Shown here: piece after piece, positions 1 through 9,166 of the stretch | How the letters are laid out: every line of letters begins with the position of its first letter | Position numbering within the stretch: position 1 is the stretch's first letter | NCBI GenBank assembly: GCA_019695095.1 | Contig: JAIBAQ010000057.1 | Coordinates: 1-32,944, forward strand | DNA from: Candidatus Hydrogenedentota bacterium | Lineage (GTDB): Bacteria; Hydrogenedentota; Hydrogenedentia; Hydrogenedentales; SLHB01 | Length of the DNA: 32,944 nucleotides | Direction of reading: 5' to 3' | Notes under the pieces: generated by a model | What the model was told of the DNA's origin: nothing | Databases searched by the model: none | The model's input: only the letters and a program-made list of their open reading frames with translations | Made by a program: the position numbers and the translations under genes

Positions 1-972
1 GCCTATGCGACTGCGAGCGCGAGCCGCGAACTCGGCCTGCGTGGTCCTGCGCCCGACGTGGTGGCGCTCATGCTCGACAAGGGGCGATTGCGCCAGGCAC
101 TGTCGGAGACATTGGGTGGGGCGCACGACTTTGCCGTGGCTGCAAGCGCAGAAGCGACGATGGCGGCGGCGAAGAGGCTGCGATCGCCGTGGGTGGTGAA
201 GCCGTTGGTGGGCGACAAGTGCCGAGGCGTCAGCTTTATTGCGCACGCTGAGGACATGCCGCTGGGATACAAACGCGCGAGCGCTCAATCCGCCGGGCCG
301 GGTGTGCTGGTTGAAGAATATGTTCAAGGCGACGAGTTCGTTTTGGACGGTGTTGTTTGCGGCGGAGCATTGCACGCGCTGTGCGTTTCGATGCGCATGC
401 GCCCCGCACCGCCGATGTTGCATGACCTGGGAATGCTGGCGCCCGTGGTGCAATCGGTCGCGGAGCCGGTCAACGAATACGCGCAGTGTGTGGTTCGCGC
501 GCTGGGGTATGACGATGGACCGGTCAGGCTTGAGCTTGTGCATAGCGGCGAAGGTTTTCACGTGATTGAAGCGTCGCCGTGCGTTTGTGGCGGACGCCTC
601 GAAACCGACTTGGCGCGGGTCACAAGCGGTATGGGCGCAATCGAAGCGACCTTGTCGATGGGCGCGGGAGCGGACTGGTCACTGCCCGCTTCCCGAAAGC
701 AAGCCGCCGCTCTGTTGTGGATGCCTGCGCGATCGGGAGTGGTCGAAGAAATTCGGGGACTCGACGAAGCGCGCGCGATTGAAGGCATTGCTGACGTGGA
801 AGTCAACGCGGCGCCCGGCGACTGGATCGGCCACTTGGCGATTCGGCATTCGCACGAGCGCATCGGATACGTGCTTGCTGCCGGGACGACATCGGAAGAG
901 GCGCTCGCCGCCGCGCGCGAGGCGCTCAAGCGTTGCGAGGCCGTGACGCGAGCGACCATCTCCGCGGGGTAA
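1..972 (+). CDS. ATP-grasp ligase with LAL_C2-like C-terminus, 5' truncated
   Basis: The reading frame is open from base 1 and stops at TAA 970-972, so about 323 C-terminal residues are present and the N-terminus lies outside the window. An internal GTG at 58 is probably not the start because matching sequence (ELGLRGPAPDVVALMLDKG) continues upstream. ATP-grasp features follow in order: the VVKPLVGDKCRGV strand-loop, the VLVEEYVQGDEFVLDG motif, and the metal-binding strand ending IEASP. The last 90 or so residues (SGVVEEIRGLDEARAI, then RIGYVLAAGTTSEEALAAA) resemble the LAL_C2 domain of L-amino-acid-ligase-type ATP-grasp enzymes, which join a carboxylate to an amine using ATP. The usual EINPR motif reads EASPCVCGG here, with Ser where Asn normally helps bind magnesium. 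The substrate cannot be told. It converges on the MATE gene with only 17 bases between the stops. Confidence 0.8.
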   Translation, partial: AYATASASRELGLRGPAPDVVALMLDKGRLRQALSETLGGAHDFAVAASAEATMAAAKRLRSPWVVKPLVGDKCRGVSFIAHAEDMPLGYKRASAQSAGPGVLVEEYVQGDEFVLDGVVCGGALHALCVSMRMRPAPPMLHDLGMLAPVVQSVAEPVNEYAQCVVRALGYDDGPVRLELVHSGEGFHVIEASPCVCGGRLETDLARVTSGMGAIEATLSMGAGADWSLPASRKQAAALLWMPARSGVVEEIRGLDEARAIEGIADVEVNAAPGDWIGHLAIRHSHERIGYVLAAGTTSEEALAAAREALKRCEAVTRATISAG

Positions 973-989
973 GACAGACGCCCGGAGAA

Positions 990-2426
990 TTATTCGGTCT
1001 CCGCGGAAGGCATCAGAGTTGGCGTGGTATGCGACTTTACCACGGGGCGCTTCCAGCGGCCGGAAAGGTAGTAGCCGAGGCTGATGACCGCGCCAACGCC
1101 GATACTGACGAGCACGGCGTACCACACGCCTTCTACGCTCCCCATGTGCCGCGACAAGTAGGTTGCGAGGGGAACGCGGATCGCCCAGAAACCGATGAGC
1201 GAAAATACCGACGTGACGCCCGTGTGACCGGAGCCATTGATGACGCCGTTGCTCGCGAACATCACGGCAAAGAGCAGATACCCGAAACCGACGATGCGAA
1301 GATACTGTGCGCCGGTTACCACGACATCCGCGTCGCGCGTGAAGAGGCTGATAAGCCACGTAGGCATTGCGACGGCGATCACCGTGGCCACCAAGGTCAA
1401 TCCGCAACTGACGATGATTCCCCACCGGAAGACTTCGGCGACGCGGTCGTAGCGGTGCGCGCCGATGTTTTGTCCCGCCAAGGTGGAGACCGCCGCTCCG
1501 ACGGCCATGGCGGGCATGAACGCGAGTTGGTCGATGCGCATGGCGATACCGAACGCGGCGGCGCAGTGTGCTCCAAAGCCGTTTACCAGACCGGTGACGA
1601 ACAGCATGCCCAACGAGACCAATGCCTGCTGAACCATGGAAGGCACGCCGATTCGCAGCAGAAGCGCGGACATGGGGACGTCAATCTTCAGGTTGCGCCA
1701 GTCCGGCGCGACGAGCTTGCTGCGGTGTTGCGCGTAGACCGCAATCGACACGAAGGCGAGTATTTGCGCGGCAATGGACGCCCAGGCGACACCGTTTAGT
1801 CCAAGGCGAGGCAGTCCGAACCAGCCGAACATCAAGACCGGATCGAGCACGGCATTGATGACCAGCGAACCGGCTTGGAAGTAGAGCGGAGTCTTTGAAT
1901 CTCCGACGCCGCGCATAACGGATGCCTGAAAGAAGACGCCGAACATGAACGGAGTCGTCCACAAAAAGATGCGAAAGTAGCTGACGGCCAGGGGGAGTAC
2001 TTCGGGAGGCGTCCCCATCGCGCGGAACACCCAATCCACGCCGGCTTGACCCAACGCGACGCACAGAACGCTCGATACGCCCATCAGGACGATAGAATTC
2101 TGAACGACGGCCCGCAGACGGACGAAGTCCTTTGCGCCGTATGCCTGCGCGGCGAGGACATTGGACGCCAGGCTCAGGCCTGCCGCGAGGGCCATCAGAA
2201 GAAAGAGCAACGGGAAGCCGACCGTGATTGCGGCCATGGCGTTGGCGCCGAGGCCGTTGCCGACCCAAAGTGCGTTCACAATGCTGTAGGCGGTGTGAAG
2301 TAGGCTGCCCAGAAGCATGGGAATGGCAAAGAGGACCAATCGCCGGGCCACGTTGCCCGTCGTCATGTCCGTGCCATGATGTTCGTGATGGCCGATCTGA
2401 TCTTCTGCTGAAACGTCGGAACCCAT
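990..2426 (-). CDS. MATE family efflux transporter
   Basis: A multidrug and toxin extrusion (MatE, NorM/DinF-like) inner-membrane antiporter of about 478 residues, the usual length for the family, with twelve or so hydrophobic segments in two similar halves. The opening DMTTGNVARRLVLFAIPML with LLGSLLHTAYSIVNALWVG is the typical MATE first helix. MATE proteins export cationic compounds using a sodium or proton gradient; the substrate here is unknown. I chose the ATG at 2426; a TTG start at 2468 would add 14 residues that look non-coding, and an ATG at 2366 is also possible. No strong ribosome binding site is visible at any of them. The gene lies 182 bases downstream of the metal-efflux adaptor on the same strand, so it could be read through from that operon or have its own promoter. 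Confidence 0.9.
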   Translation of the reverse strand: MGSDVSAEDQIGHHEHHGTDMTTGNVARRLVLFAIPMLLGSLLHTAYSIVNALWVGNGLGANAMAAITVGFPLLFLLMALAAGLSLASNVLAAQAYGAKDFVRLRAVVQNSIVLMGVSSVLCVALGQAGVDWVFRAMGTPPEVLPLAVSYFRIFLWTTPFMFGVFFQASVMRGVGDSKTPLYFQAGSLVINAVLDPVLMFGWFGLPRLGLNGVAWASIAAQILAFVSIAVYAQHRSKLVAPDWRNLKIDVPMSALLLRIGVPSMVQQALVSLGMLFVTGLVNGFGAHCAAAFGIAMRIDQLAFMPAMAVGAAVSTLAGQNIGAHRYDRVAEVFRWGIIVSCGLTLVATVIAVAMPTWLISLFTRDADVVVTGAQYLRIVGFGYLLFAVMFASNGVINGSGHTGVTSVFSLIGFWAIRVPLATYLSRHMGSVEGVWYAVLVSIGVGAVISLGYYLSGRWKRPVVKSHTTPTLMPSAETE

Positions 2427-2608
2427 GGATATGCGCAAGTGCCTGTCGAGTTGTGCGGGCGGCTGCAATCGCGATTTGCGAGCAGATACGCGAGCGTGGA
2501 GTGACTACTAGCGATATTCTATCAGAGATCACTCCCGCTGATCCGGTATGCCGGTGTCATTACGCAGAGGTATGCATACGCGGCGCGCGGGGGAGCCGTG
2601 TTTCCGCG

Positions 2609-4630
2609 TCAGTGTTGATGTCCCGTCGCCTGCATGGTGTCATCCATTCCGGCCTGCGGAGTCTCCTGAGAAGCCTTCTGGTCCGAACTTGGCGTCTGAA
2701 TGCCGGACACGGCGGGATTGAGGCGGGCTTCGGCGTCAATCAGGAAAGAACCTCGTGAGACGATACGCTGCCCCAATGCGAGACCGTCGAGCACGGGGTA
2801 ATAAGCGCCGGCGCGTGGACCCAACGTGACGTGGCGCGCATCGTATAGGCCTGGAGACGATTCCACATAGACGACGGTATGTTCTCCGGTGTCGATGACG
2901 GCGCTCTCGGGCACGGCGAGAACGCGCTCGATGCGAAACCGTGTCATCTTCATGCCGCATCCGCACGTGGTGCATACGCCGGGTTTGTCACTGATTTCTT
3001 CGGGATGCATCGGACACATGTACCCTTCCACGACGGGTTCGTAAGAGCCCGCGTGTGGCAGGGCGGGGTTTTCTCCCACGCCAGTAGTCATGCCGGGAGC
3101 AGAGGCGGTCTGAACGCCGGCTCCCTTCTTCTGTTCGACCAAGCGCATGCCGCAGATGGAGCAATCGCCGGGTTTGTCGGAAACGACCTGGGGATCCATC
3201 GTGCACGTGAAATACTTGGCACCGTCGGCCAGCGTGGCCAAGTATTGCGCAGCTTGCTCCGCCGTAGTTGTGGGAAGAGTAATAGCGTGCGCCCCCTTCT
3301 GCTTCTCGACCAAGTGCATGCCGCAGATGGAGCAATCGCCGGGTTTGTCGGAAACGACCTGGGGATCCATCGTGCACGTGAAATACTTGGCGCCGTCGGC
3401 AAGCGTGGCCAAGTATTGCGCGGCTTGCTCCGCCGTAGTTGTTGGCAGAGAAACGGACTTCGCTTCCTTCTTTGGCACCTGAGCCTTTTCAGTGGCGTCA
3501 TCGGCAGAGCCGTACTTGCCGATCGGGGAACGCATGACCGCGTTCACGTACATACCGGGGCGAAGTTTCCCGTCGGTGTTGGCGATGGATACGCGCACTT
3601 TCAGCGAACGGCTGGAGGGATCCACTTCGGGGTAGAAGAAGTCGACGGTTCCGTAGAAGATCTCGCCCGGCCACGCAACACTCGAAACTTCGACGGGCAT
3701 CCTGTCGTGGATGCCTCCGATGTCGGATTCGATGACTTGGACTTGCACCCAGAGTGTGGAAAGATCCGCGATACCGAAGAGAGCGGTTCCTTCTTCCACG
3801 TTTTGGCCCAGGACGACATTCTTCTTCATGACGGTGCCGGTCACCGGTGAATACAAGGTAATAGCGCTGGCCTCGCCGCCTGTCTGCGCGATTGCGTCGA
3901 GTTGCTGGTCAGTGAATCCTGCCAGGCTCAATCGCTTGCGCGCGGCAGTCACCAACGCTTCTGCGCGTTCCTTCGCTCTGTCGTCGGCGTTGGGGTTGTT
4001 CTCAACGGACTTCTTGTTCTCCAATGCGTGTACGTACTCCGACGACCCCTGCAAGAACTGTGGACTGTAGATTCGGGCGAGGGGTTCCCCTTTACGAATA
4101 GGCATGCCCGTCGCGTTGACCATCAGCTCTTCGACGCGACCGGGAAACCGGGCGATGACATCCGCGACGCGCGTTTCCGCGACTTCCACCACGCCGTAGG
4201 AACGCACTTCGCGGGTCAGCATGCGGTAGAGCACGGGTTCAACTTGCACGCCCGCCTGCATGATTCGATCGGGCGAAACCTGTACGCGCGCAAGCACGCC
4301 CTCCGGCATTTCGACGGGGGCGCCCTTCTTTCGTTGCGTGAGGTCCATGCCGCAGATTGGGCATTTGCCCGGACGGTCGCGCACGACGAAGGGATGCATG
4401 CCGCAGTAGTATTCGAATTCGCTTTCGGCGGATTTCTCTTCGAGTGCAACGCCCTGCGACGTCCGCTCGCGCTGCCAGCGCTCGTAGTAGTTCTGAATGG
4501 TGTCCCAGTAACCGACAAGCAAGGCGGTTATCACCAGGATCAGGATGAACCGGAGGCGGATCTCGAGGAACTTGAGCACAAAGAAGGCTCGTCTCAAGAT
4601 GCCCGGTTTTTTCGTTGGCGCATCGCTCAT
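2609..4630 (-). CDS. cusB: CusB-type RND periplasmic adaptor with four heavy-metal-binding modules
   Basis: Membrane-fusion (adaptor) subunit of a heavy-metal RND pump, 673 residues, longer than E. coli CusB (about 400). An N-terminal anchor helix (about residues 24-41) is followed by a heavy-metal-binding domain (HMBD, YYCGMHP...CPICGMDL, residues 74-97), then the barrel-sandwich and beta-barrel core (YSPVTGTVMKKNVV, LRPGMYVNAVM). Between the core and the C-terminal membrane-proximal part sit three more HMBDs: two near-identical copies (TCTMDPQVVSDKPGDCSICG) around residues 394-498 and a diverged one (YMCPMHPEE...CTTCGCGM) near 537. HMBDs of this kind bind soft metals such as copper or silver and are thought to hand them to the pump. 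The C-terminus is rich in Met and His. The gene starts 22 bases after the permease stop, with GGGAGA upstream of the ATG. No outer-membrane channel gene (CusC) or CusF is nearby. Confidence 0.92.
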   Translation of the reverse strand: MSDAPTKKPGILRRAFFVLKFLEIRLRFILILVITALLVGYWDTIQNYYERWQRERTSQGVALEEKSAESEFEYYCGMHPFVVRDRPGKCPICGMDLTQRKKGAPVEMPEGVLARVQVSPDRIMQAGVQVEPVLYRMLTREVRSYGVVEVAETRVADVIARFPGRVEELMVNATGMPIRKGEPLARIYSPQFLQGSSEYVHALENKKSVENNPNADDRAKERAEALVTAARKRLSLAGFTDQQLDAIAQTGGEASAITLYSPVTGTVMKKNVVLGQNVEEGTALFGIADLSTLWVQVQVIESDIGGIHDRMPVEVSSVAWPGEIFYGTVDFFYPEVDPSSRSLKVRVSIANTDGKLRPGMYVNAVMRSPIGKYGSADDATEKAQVPKKEAKSVSLPTTTAEQAAQYLATLADGAKYFTCTMDPQVVSDKPGDCSICGMHLVEKQKGAHAITLPTTTAEQAAQYLATLADGAKYFTCTMDPQVVSDKPGDCSICGMRLVEQKKGAGVQTASAPGMTTGVGENPALPHAGSYEPVVEGYMCPMHPEEISDKPGVCTTCGCGMKMTRFRIERVLAVPESAVIDTGEHTVVYVESSPGLYDARHVTLGPRAGAYYPVLDGLALGQRIVSRGSFLIDAEARLNPAVSGIQTPSSDQKASQETPQAGMDDTMQATGHQH
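3136..3450 (-). repeat. Tandem 171-bp duplication of a metal-binding module inside the adaptor gene
   Basis: Two direct copies of about 144 bases, 3136-3279 and 3307-3450, are offset by exactly 171 bases (57 codons) and differ at only a handful of positions. Each encodes a linker (LPTTTAEQAAQYLATLADGA) followed by one HMBD. The offset is a multiple of three, so the frame is kept. The near-identity of the DNA points to a recent duplication or ongoing gene conversion. Confidence 0.93.
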
Positions 4631-4652
4631 TTAAGGTCTCCCAAAACGGCGT

Positions 4653-7600
4653 TCATGACGCGACTCCGTCCGTGCCCGTTTCCGGCGCTGCCGCGGGCAG
4701 TGGATTTTGCTGAAGGCGCATCCAACGACGTTTTTCGACGTGATAGAACAGGACCGGAAGAAAGATGTCGATGACTTCATCGGCAACAAGCAGGCCACCC
4801 AGCACTGGCGCTGCCATCGGGGCGATGACTTCCGCGCCAACGCCGTGCGCCCAGAGCATGGGCGCAAGGCCCACAATGGCCGTTGCTTCCGTGAGGAACT
4901 TCGGTCGAAGCCGGTGAACGGCTCCCGCGACGACGGTCTTCTTCAGTTCGTCGACGGAGGGGATAGACGCCAGCCCGCCGCGTTCGGCGATGGCGTCGCG
5001 CAGGTAAACGAGCATGATGATACCCGTCTCGGTGGCCATGCCAAAGCACGCGATATAACCCACCCATACCGCAACGCTGAAGTTGTATCCGAAGAGCGCC
5101 TGGAACAAGACGCCGCCCGCCAAGGCTCCGGGAACGGCCATCATCATCAGGATCGCGTGCATGAAGTCGTGGTAGGTGACGTACAGGATGACGAAGATGA
5201 GTATGAGCACGGCAGGAAACACGATGCGTAACGTTCTCTTGGCGCGAATCTGATGCTCGTACTGGCCGGTCCATTCCAGATAGGCGCCCTCGGGAAGCTT
5301 GACTTTCTCGGCCACGACGCGCTGGGCCTCTTCGACAAAGCCGACGATGTCCCGATCACGGACATTGAGTTGGACATACGAGCGGAGCAGTCCGTTCTCG
5401 CTCTTGATCATCACGGGTCCTTCGACCACGCTGATATCGGCTACGTCACTTAGACGAACAGCAGGTAGAGTGCCCATACCATTGGATGAAGGCTCGGCAG
5501 GCGCACCCATGCCGCCCTGCGTAACGAGGATGTCGCGAATGGCCTGTTCATCGGCGCGGTAGTCGCGCGCGTAGCGCAGTCGAACGGGGTAACGCTCACG
5601 TCCTTCCACGGTGGTGGTGATGGGTTTTCCGCCAAGAGCGACTTCGACAATATCCTGAATGTCGCCGACGTTAATCCCATATCGCGCTGCCTTGGTCCTG
5701 TCGATGTGAATCTCGATGTATCCCTTGCCGACCGTCTGATCGGCGACGACGTCAACTGCACCCTGAATGCCGCGCAGCACTTCCGCAACTTGGTTCGACG
5801 CCTGCTGTATGTCGTCCTGGTTCTGTCCGAATACCTTTACCGCGAGCTGTGTGCGAACGCCAGTTGCCAACATGTCGACGCGATTGATGATGGGCTGCGT
5901 CCAGATGTTTGCCCACCCCAACTGATGCACGGATTTGTCGAGTTCCTGGACAAGATCTTGTTTTGATTTTGGCCACAGGAAGATGCGCTCGCCAATCTGC
6001 TCCGCGAGCTTTGCGGCGTCCACGTTGTGCGGGTGCGTGTCTCCGCGCCACGCCGCCTGCATGCCAGCCTGCAATTCCGACTCGGCGAGGAGCGCGTTTG
6101 CGAATGCCAGCATCGCGTGCGGGAACAGGAGTTGATTGGTTTCTTTGGCCCACGCGTGTCGTTCATCCGATCGATATTGCTCCAAGGCTTCGAATGTAAG
6201 TACATAGAAGTCTTTGCGGGGGAGTCCGAGCGTGTCCGTGACGATCGCCCACGCAGTAGTCATCGGAGATTCAATGGGGGCGAGCAGGGCGGCGGTTTCC
6301 TTGTTTTGCGCTCCTGCTGCTTTGAGGGCGTCAAACGTTGCGTCAACCAGTTCTTCCACGTCGAGGAGTTGCGGATTGTGCGCGAAGGATGCGGCATGTG
6401 CGGCTAGAAGCTCTTCCATCAGGCGCTCGCGTGTCGAGGTTTCCAACGGTGAAGTCCAGGCGTGATGCCCTTCGACTTGTTTCAGCGCGCGCTCAATTAC
6501 GAAGCGCGCCGACGCATTCGCCAGAACGCCCTGGTGCTCCAGTGAGCGGTCCATTACGTCGAGTCGCATGGCCGCGTCGAAGCGGTCCAGCGCGCCGAAA
6601 GCTATGGCATCGACGAGCGACTTTCGTGCAGCGTCTTTGACCGTGTCCACGGTTCCGGACGATTCGAGTTGTGTGAAGAGGCGGTCCGCCTCCGCTTGCG
6701 CGTCCTCGATTCGAATCTTGCGTTTTAGCCAATGATCACGCGGGTGCAGCGTGATGACAGACTCGATCATATCGAGGGGCGAGGGATCGGTCGGGGTGTC
6801 GGCGCGCCCTGCTTTGCCGACGACCATTTCGACTTCGGGGAACGCGCGAATCATGGCATCGCGGGCCTTCAGGTCGTCGGCGACTTCCGTAACCGAGGCG
6901 CGCGGCACGGTGACCGGCATGTCAAGGATACTGCCTTCATCCAAGGGGGGCATGAATTCACGGCCGAGGTGGCGTGCCGTGTAGAAACCAAGCGCGAGCA
7001 GTATCACGAAAAGCCAAATGACCGTCTTGGGACGTTCCATGAGGAAACTCAGAACAGGCCGATACATCTCGATGACGCTGCGGATCAGCCAGTTGTTTTC
7101 TTCGCGTGACAACCTGCCTCGAACGAAGATGGGGATTATCGCGGGAACCAGCGTGATGGAAATGATTGCCGTGCCCAGAAGGGCGAATGTCTTCGTGAAG
7201 GCGAGGGGATGAAACAGCTTGCCTTCCTGACCAGTGAGAGCGAAGACAGGCAGAAACGAAATCACCATGATCACCACGGAGAAGAAGATAGGCCGGCCCA
7301 CTTGACGCATCGCGCCGACCACAATTTCCGTGGTGTCTCCACGAATAGGCCTATCGCCGAAGTGTTGGGTAAGCCGATGCGTGGCGTTCTCCAGCATAAC
7401 GATAGCCTGATCTACGAGAATTCCAATGGAGATGGCGATTCCCGAGAGCGACATGATGTTTGACGAGATTTTAAACCAGTCCATCAGGATGAACGCGATG
7501 AGGATGGACAGGGGCAGCGTAATCACGACCACGAAGACGCTGCGTATATGAACGAGAATGAGGAGAATGGCAATTGTCGCGATGATGATTTCGTGTTCGA

Positions 7601-8612
7601 GGATGGTCTGGACGGTATCGATAGAGCTCTCAATGAGCCGGGTCCGGTCGTAGAATGAAACAATGCGCACCCCTTCCGGCAGGCCTTTCTGGAGTTCGCG
7701 TATCTTGTTTTTGATGGCTTGTGTGACGCGCAGGGGGTTCTCGCCATATCGCATCATGACGACGCCGCCGACGGCCTCGCGTCCATCCTTTTCGAGGACG
7801 CTGCGCCGGAATTCGGGGCCCATCTGCACGGTGGCGACGTCGCCAACCAATACGGGAACGCCGTTGCGTTCGGTGATCACGATGTCGCGTATGTCTTCGA
7901 GAGTTTGTATCCAGCCCACGCCGCGAATGAGATATTCGGCGTTTCCTTTCTGAACGACGCGTCCGCCCACGGAACTGTTGCTTCGCGCGATGGCCGAGTA
8001 GATGGCTCCAATGGTTACGTTGTACGCGCGCAGGCGTTCGGGCGTTACATCCACCTGGTATTCGCGCGGCATTCCGCCGACGCTGCTCACTTGGGCAACG
8101 CCGGGAACCGAATTCAGTTGGTATCGGACATACCAGTCCTGAAGGGCGCGCAGTTCGCCGAGATCCCGGTTGTCCCCTTCGATCGTGTACCAGAAGATCT
8201 GGCCGAGCGCGGTGGCATCCGGCGCGAGATACGGAACCACGTTTTCGGGCAGAAACGTGTTCGCCAACGCGAGGCGTTCCAGGACCCGTGTGCGCGCGAA
8301 GTAAAAGTCCACGGAATCGTCAAAGATGATGTTGATCATCGAGAAGTTGAATTCGGAGGAAGAACGAACGGCCTTGACGCCGGCGAGCCCTTGGAGGTTT
8401 ACCGAAAGGGGATAGGTGATCTGATCTTCGATTTCCTTTGGACTGCGGCCCATCCAGTCGGTAAACACGATGACCTGATTCTCGGACAGATCAGGAATCG
8501 CGTCGATGGGGGTACTCTGCAGCACCCAGAGTCCGTAGCCGGTGATGCCCAGATAGACAATGATGACGACCGCTCTGTTTCTGCAGCAGAATTCGATCAG
8601 CCTTTCAATCAT
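4653..8612 (-). CDS. cusA: CusA/CzcA-type heavy-metal RND efflux permease with large insert
   Basis: Inner-membrane, proton-driven permease of a tripartite metal pump. At 1319 residues it is well beyond the roughly 1050 usual for CusA/CzcA. The N-terminus (RNRAVVIIVYLGI, IPDLSENQVIVFTDW) and helix 4 (GILVDQAIVMLENATHR, with D401 as likely proton-relay residue) are classic heavy-metal RND. The three methionines of the E. coli CusA metal site (M573, M623, M672) seem to correspond to M565 (ILDMPVTVP), M615 (SPLDMIES) and M914 (NRVDMLATG), favouring Cu/Ag over Co/Zn/Cd. The extra length lies between LHPRDHW (about 628) and SKQDLVQELD (about 883), where other family members have a short link; it is largely helical in character and unlike any domain I recognise. 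The adaptor gene follows 22 bases later and a small lipoprotein gene precedes it by 74 bases, suggesting one operon. Confidence 0.93.
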   Translation of the reverse strand: MIERLIEFCCRNRAVVIIVYLGITGYGLWVLQSTPIDAIPDLSENQVIVFTDWMGRSPKEIEDQITYPLSVNLQGLAGVKAVRSSSEFNFSMINIIFDDSVDFYFARTRVLERLALANTFLPENVVPYLAPDATALGQIFWYTIEGDNRDLGELRALQDWYVRYQLNSVPGVAQVSSVGGMPREYQVDVTPERLRAYNVTIGAIYSAIARSNSSVGGRVVQKGNAEYLIRGVGWIQTLEDIRDIVITERNGVPVLVGDVATVQMGPEFRRSVLEKDGREAVGGVVMMRYGENPLRVTQAIKNKIRELQKGLPEGVRIVSFYDRTRLIESSIDTVQTILEHEIIIATIAILLILVHIRSVFVVVITLPLSILIAFILMDWFKISSNIMSLSGIAISIGILVDQAIVMLENATHRLTQHFGDRPIRGDTTEIVVGAMRQVGRPIFFSVVIMVISFLPVFALTGQEGKLFHPLAFTKTFALLGTAIISITLVPAIIPIFVRGRLSREENNWLIRSVIEMYRPVLSFLMERPKTVIWLFVILLALGFYTARHLGREFMPPLDEGSILDMPVTVPRASVTEVADDLKARDAMIRAFPEVEMVVGKAGRADTPTDPSPLDMIESVITLHPRDHWLKRKIRIEDAQAEADRLFTQLESSGTVDTVKDAARKSLVDAIAFGALDRFDAAMRLDVMDRSLEHQGVLANASARFVIERALKQVEGHHAWTSPLETSTRERLMEELLAAHAASFAHNPQLLDVEELVDATFDALKAAGAQNKETAALLAPIESPMTTAWAIVTDTLGLPRKDFYVLTFEALEQYRSDERHAWAKETNQLLFPHAMLAFANALLAESELQAGMQAAWRGDTHPHNVDAAKLAEQIGERIFLWPKSKQDLVQELDKSVHQLGWANIWTQPIINRVDMLATGVRTQLAVKVFGQNQDDIQQASNQVAEVLRGIQGAVDVVADQTVGKGYIEIHIDRTKAARYGINVGDIQDIVEVALGGKPITTTVEGRERYPVRLRYARDYRADEQAIRDILVTQGGMGAPAEPSSNGMGTLPAVRLSDVADISVVEGPVMIKSENGLLRSYVQLNVRDRDIVGFVEEAQRVVAEKVKLPEGAYLEWTGQYEHQIRAKRTLRIVFPAVLILIFVILYVTYHDFMHAILMMMAVPGALAGGVLFQALFGYNFSVAVWVGYIACFGMATETGIIMLVYLRDAIAERGGLASIPSVDELKKTVVAGAVHRLRPKFLTEATAIVGLAPMLWAHGVGAEVIAPMAAPVLGGLLVADEVIDIFLPVLFYHVEKRRWMRLQQNPLPAAAPETGTDGVAS

Positions 8613-8686
8613 TGCAGGTCGACTCCATCACGTGACTCGTTGACGGCGCTGCCAACAGTAGAGTGTAGCGGGAGTGCGGCGAAACA

Positions 8687-8851
8687 TCATTTCATTACCA
8701 CATTCTTATGATACTTGCCGTTGGGGCCGTTTACATGTTTTACCGTGGACCCGCCTGAACCCGTGGACGCACAGCCAGCGGCCCCTGTCGCTAATACAAG
8801 CACGAGGGTCGTCAGCGCGATGCCCGCGCGCCTCCATGACTTGATACTCAT
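8687..8851 (-). CDS. Small lipoprotein at the head of the metal-efflux operon
   Basis: A 54-residue precursor. The start at 8851 is fixed by a strong ribosome binding site (AGGAGGTGA) a few bases upstream. Residues 1-26 form a lipoprotein signal peptide (positive SWRR, then a hydrophobic stretch) ending in the lipobox AAGC, with Cys27 as the lipidated residue. The mature part is only about 28 residues, Gly/Ser-rich and then basic (GPNGKYHKNVVMK) with two His. It belongs to no family I recognise. It precedes the CusA-type permease by 74 bases on the same strand, so a link to metal handling or pump assembly is possible, but only position supports this. Confidence 0.75.
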   Translation of the reverse strand: MSIKSWRRAGIALTTLVLVLATGAAGCASTGSGGSTVKHVNGPNGKYHKNVVMK

Positions 8852-8955
8852 TGTATTCTCACCTCCTTCTGAAGTCGCCGCCGGCTCCCTCAATACTCAC
8901 GCGTGTGAGCGGCCGCGAACTAGAGTTGGGTACGAAAACCGCCAGCGAGTGCTTC

Positions 8956-9042
8956 GCCATTTGCTTTCGCACCCCCGCTGTAGATGGGGGGAGAGCAAAT
9001 GCCGTACCAATGCGCAATACGGGATAAAGACGGCCATTTGCT
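8956..9042. promoter_or_regulatory. Candidate operator: three evenly spaced GCCATTTGCT elements
   Basis: GCCATTTGCT occurs at 8956-8965 and 9033-9042, and its inverted form AGCAAATGCC (one mismatch) at 8994-9003. The spacings are 38 and 39 bases. The set lies 105-190 bases upstream of the lipoprotein start at the head of the metal-efflux operon, a fitting place for a metal-responsive regulator. The first and second copies also bracket a C-run/G-run pair that could form a hairpin. No regulator gene is nearby, so the function is inferred. Confidence 0.35.
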
Positions 9043-9166
9043 GGTTTTTTTGCATGGTGTGGGGAAGGACTCGCCAGATGCTGGCGACGGCAATGGCCAA
9101 GTCCTGACACTCTTAGCAAGCCGTGAAGGGCCGGGCTGGAGTATAGCGCTCTAGATGTGGAGAGTA

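Noticed and set aside
7719-8711. 330-codon plus frame opposite the RND permease
   Set aside because: Shadow of the permease gene; Asp/His/Arg-rich with no motif.
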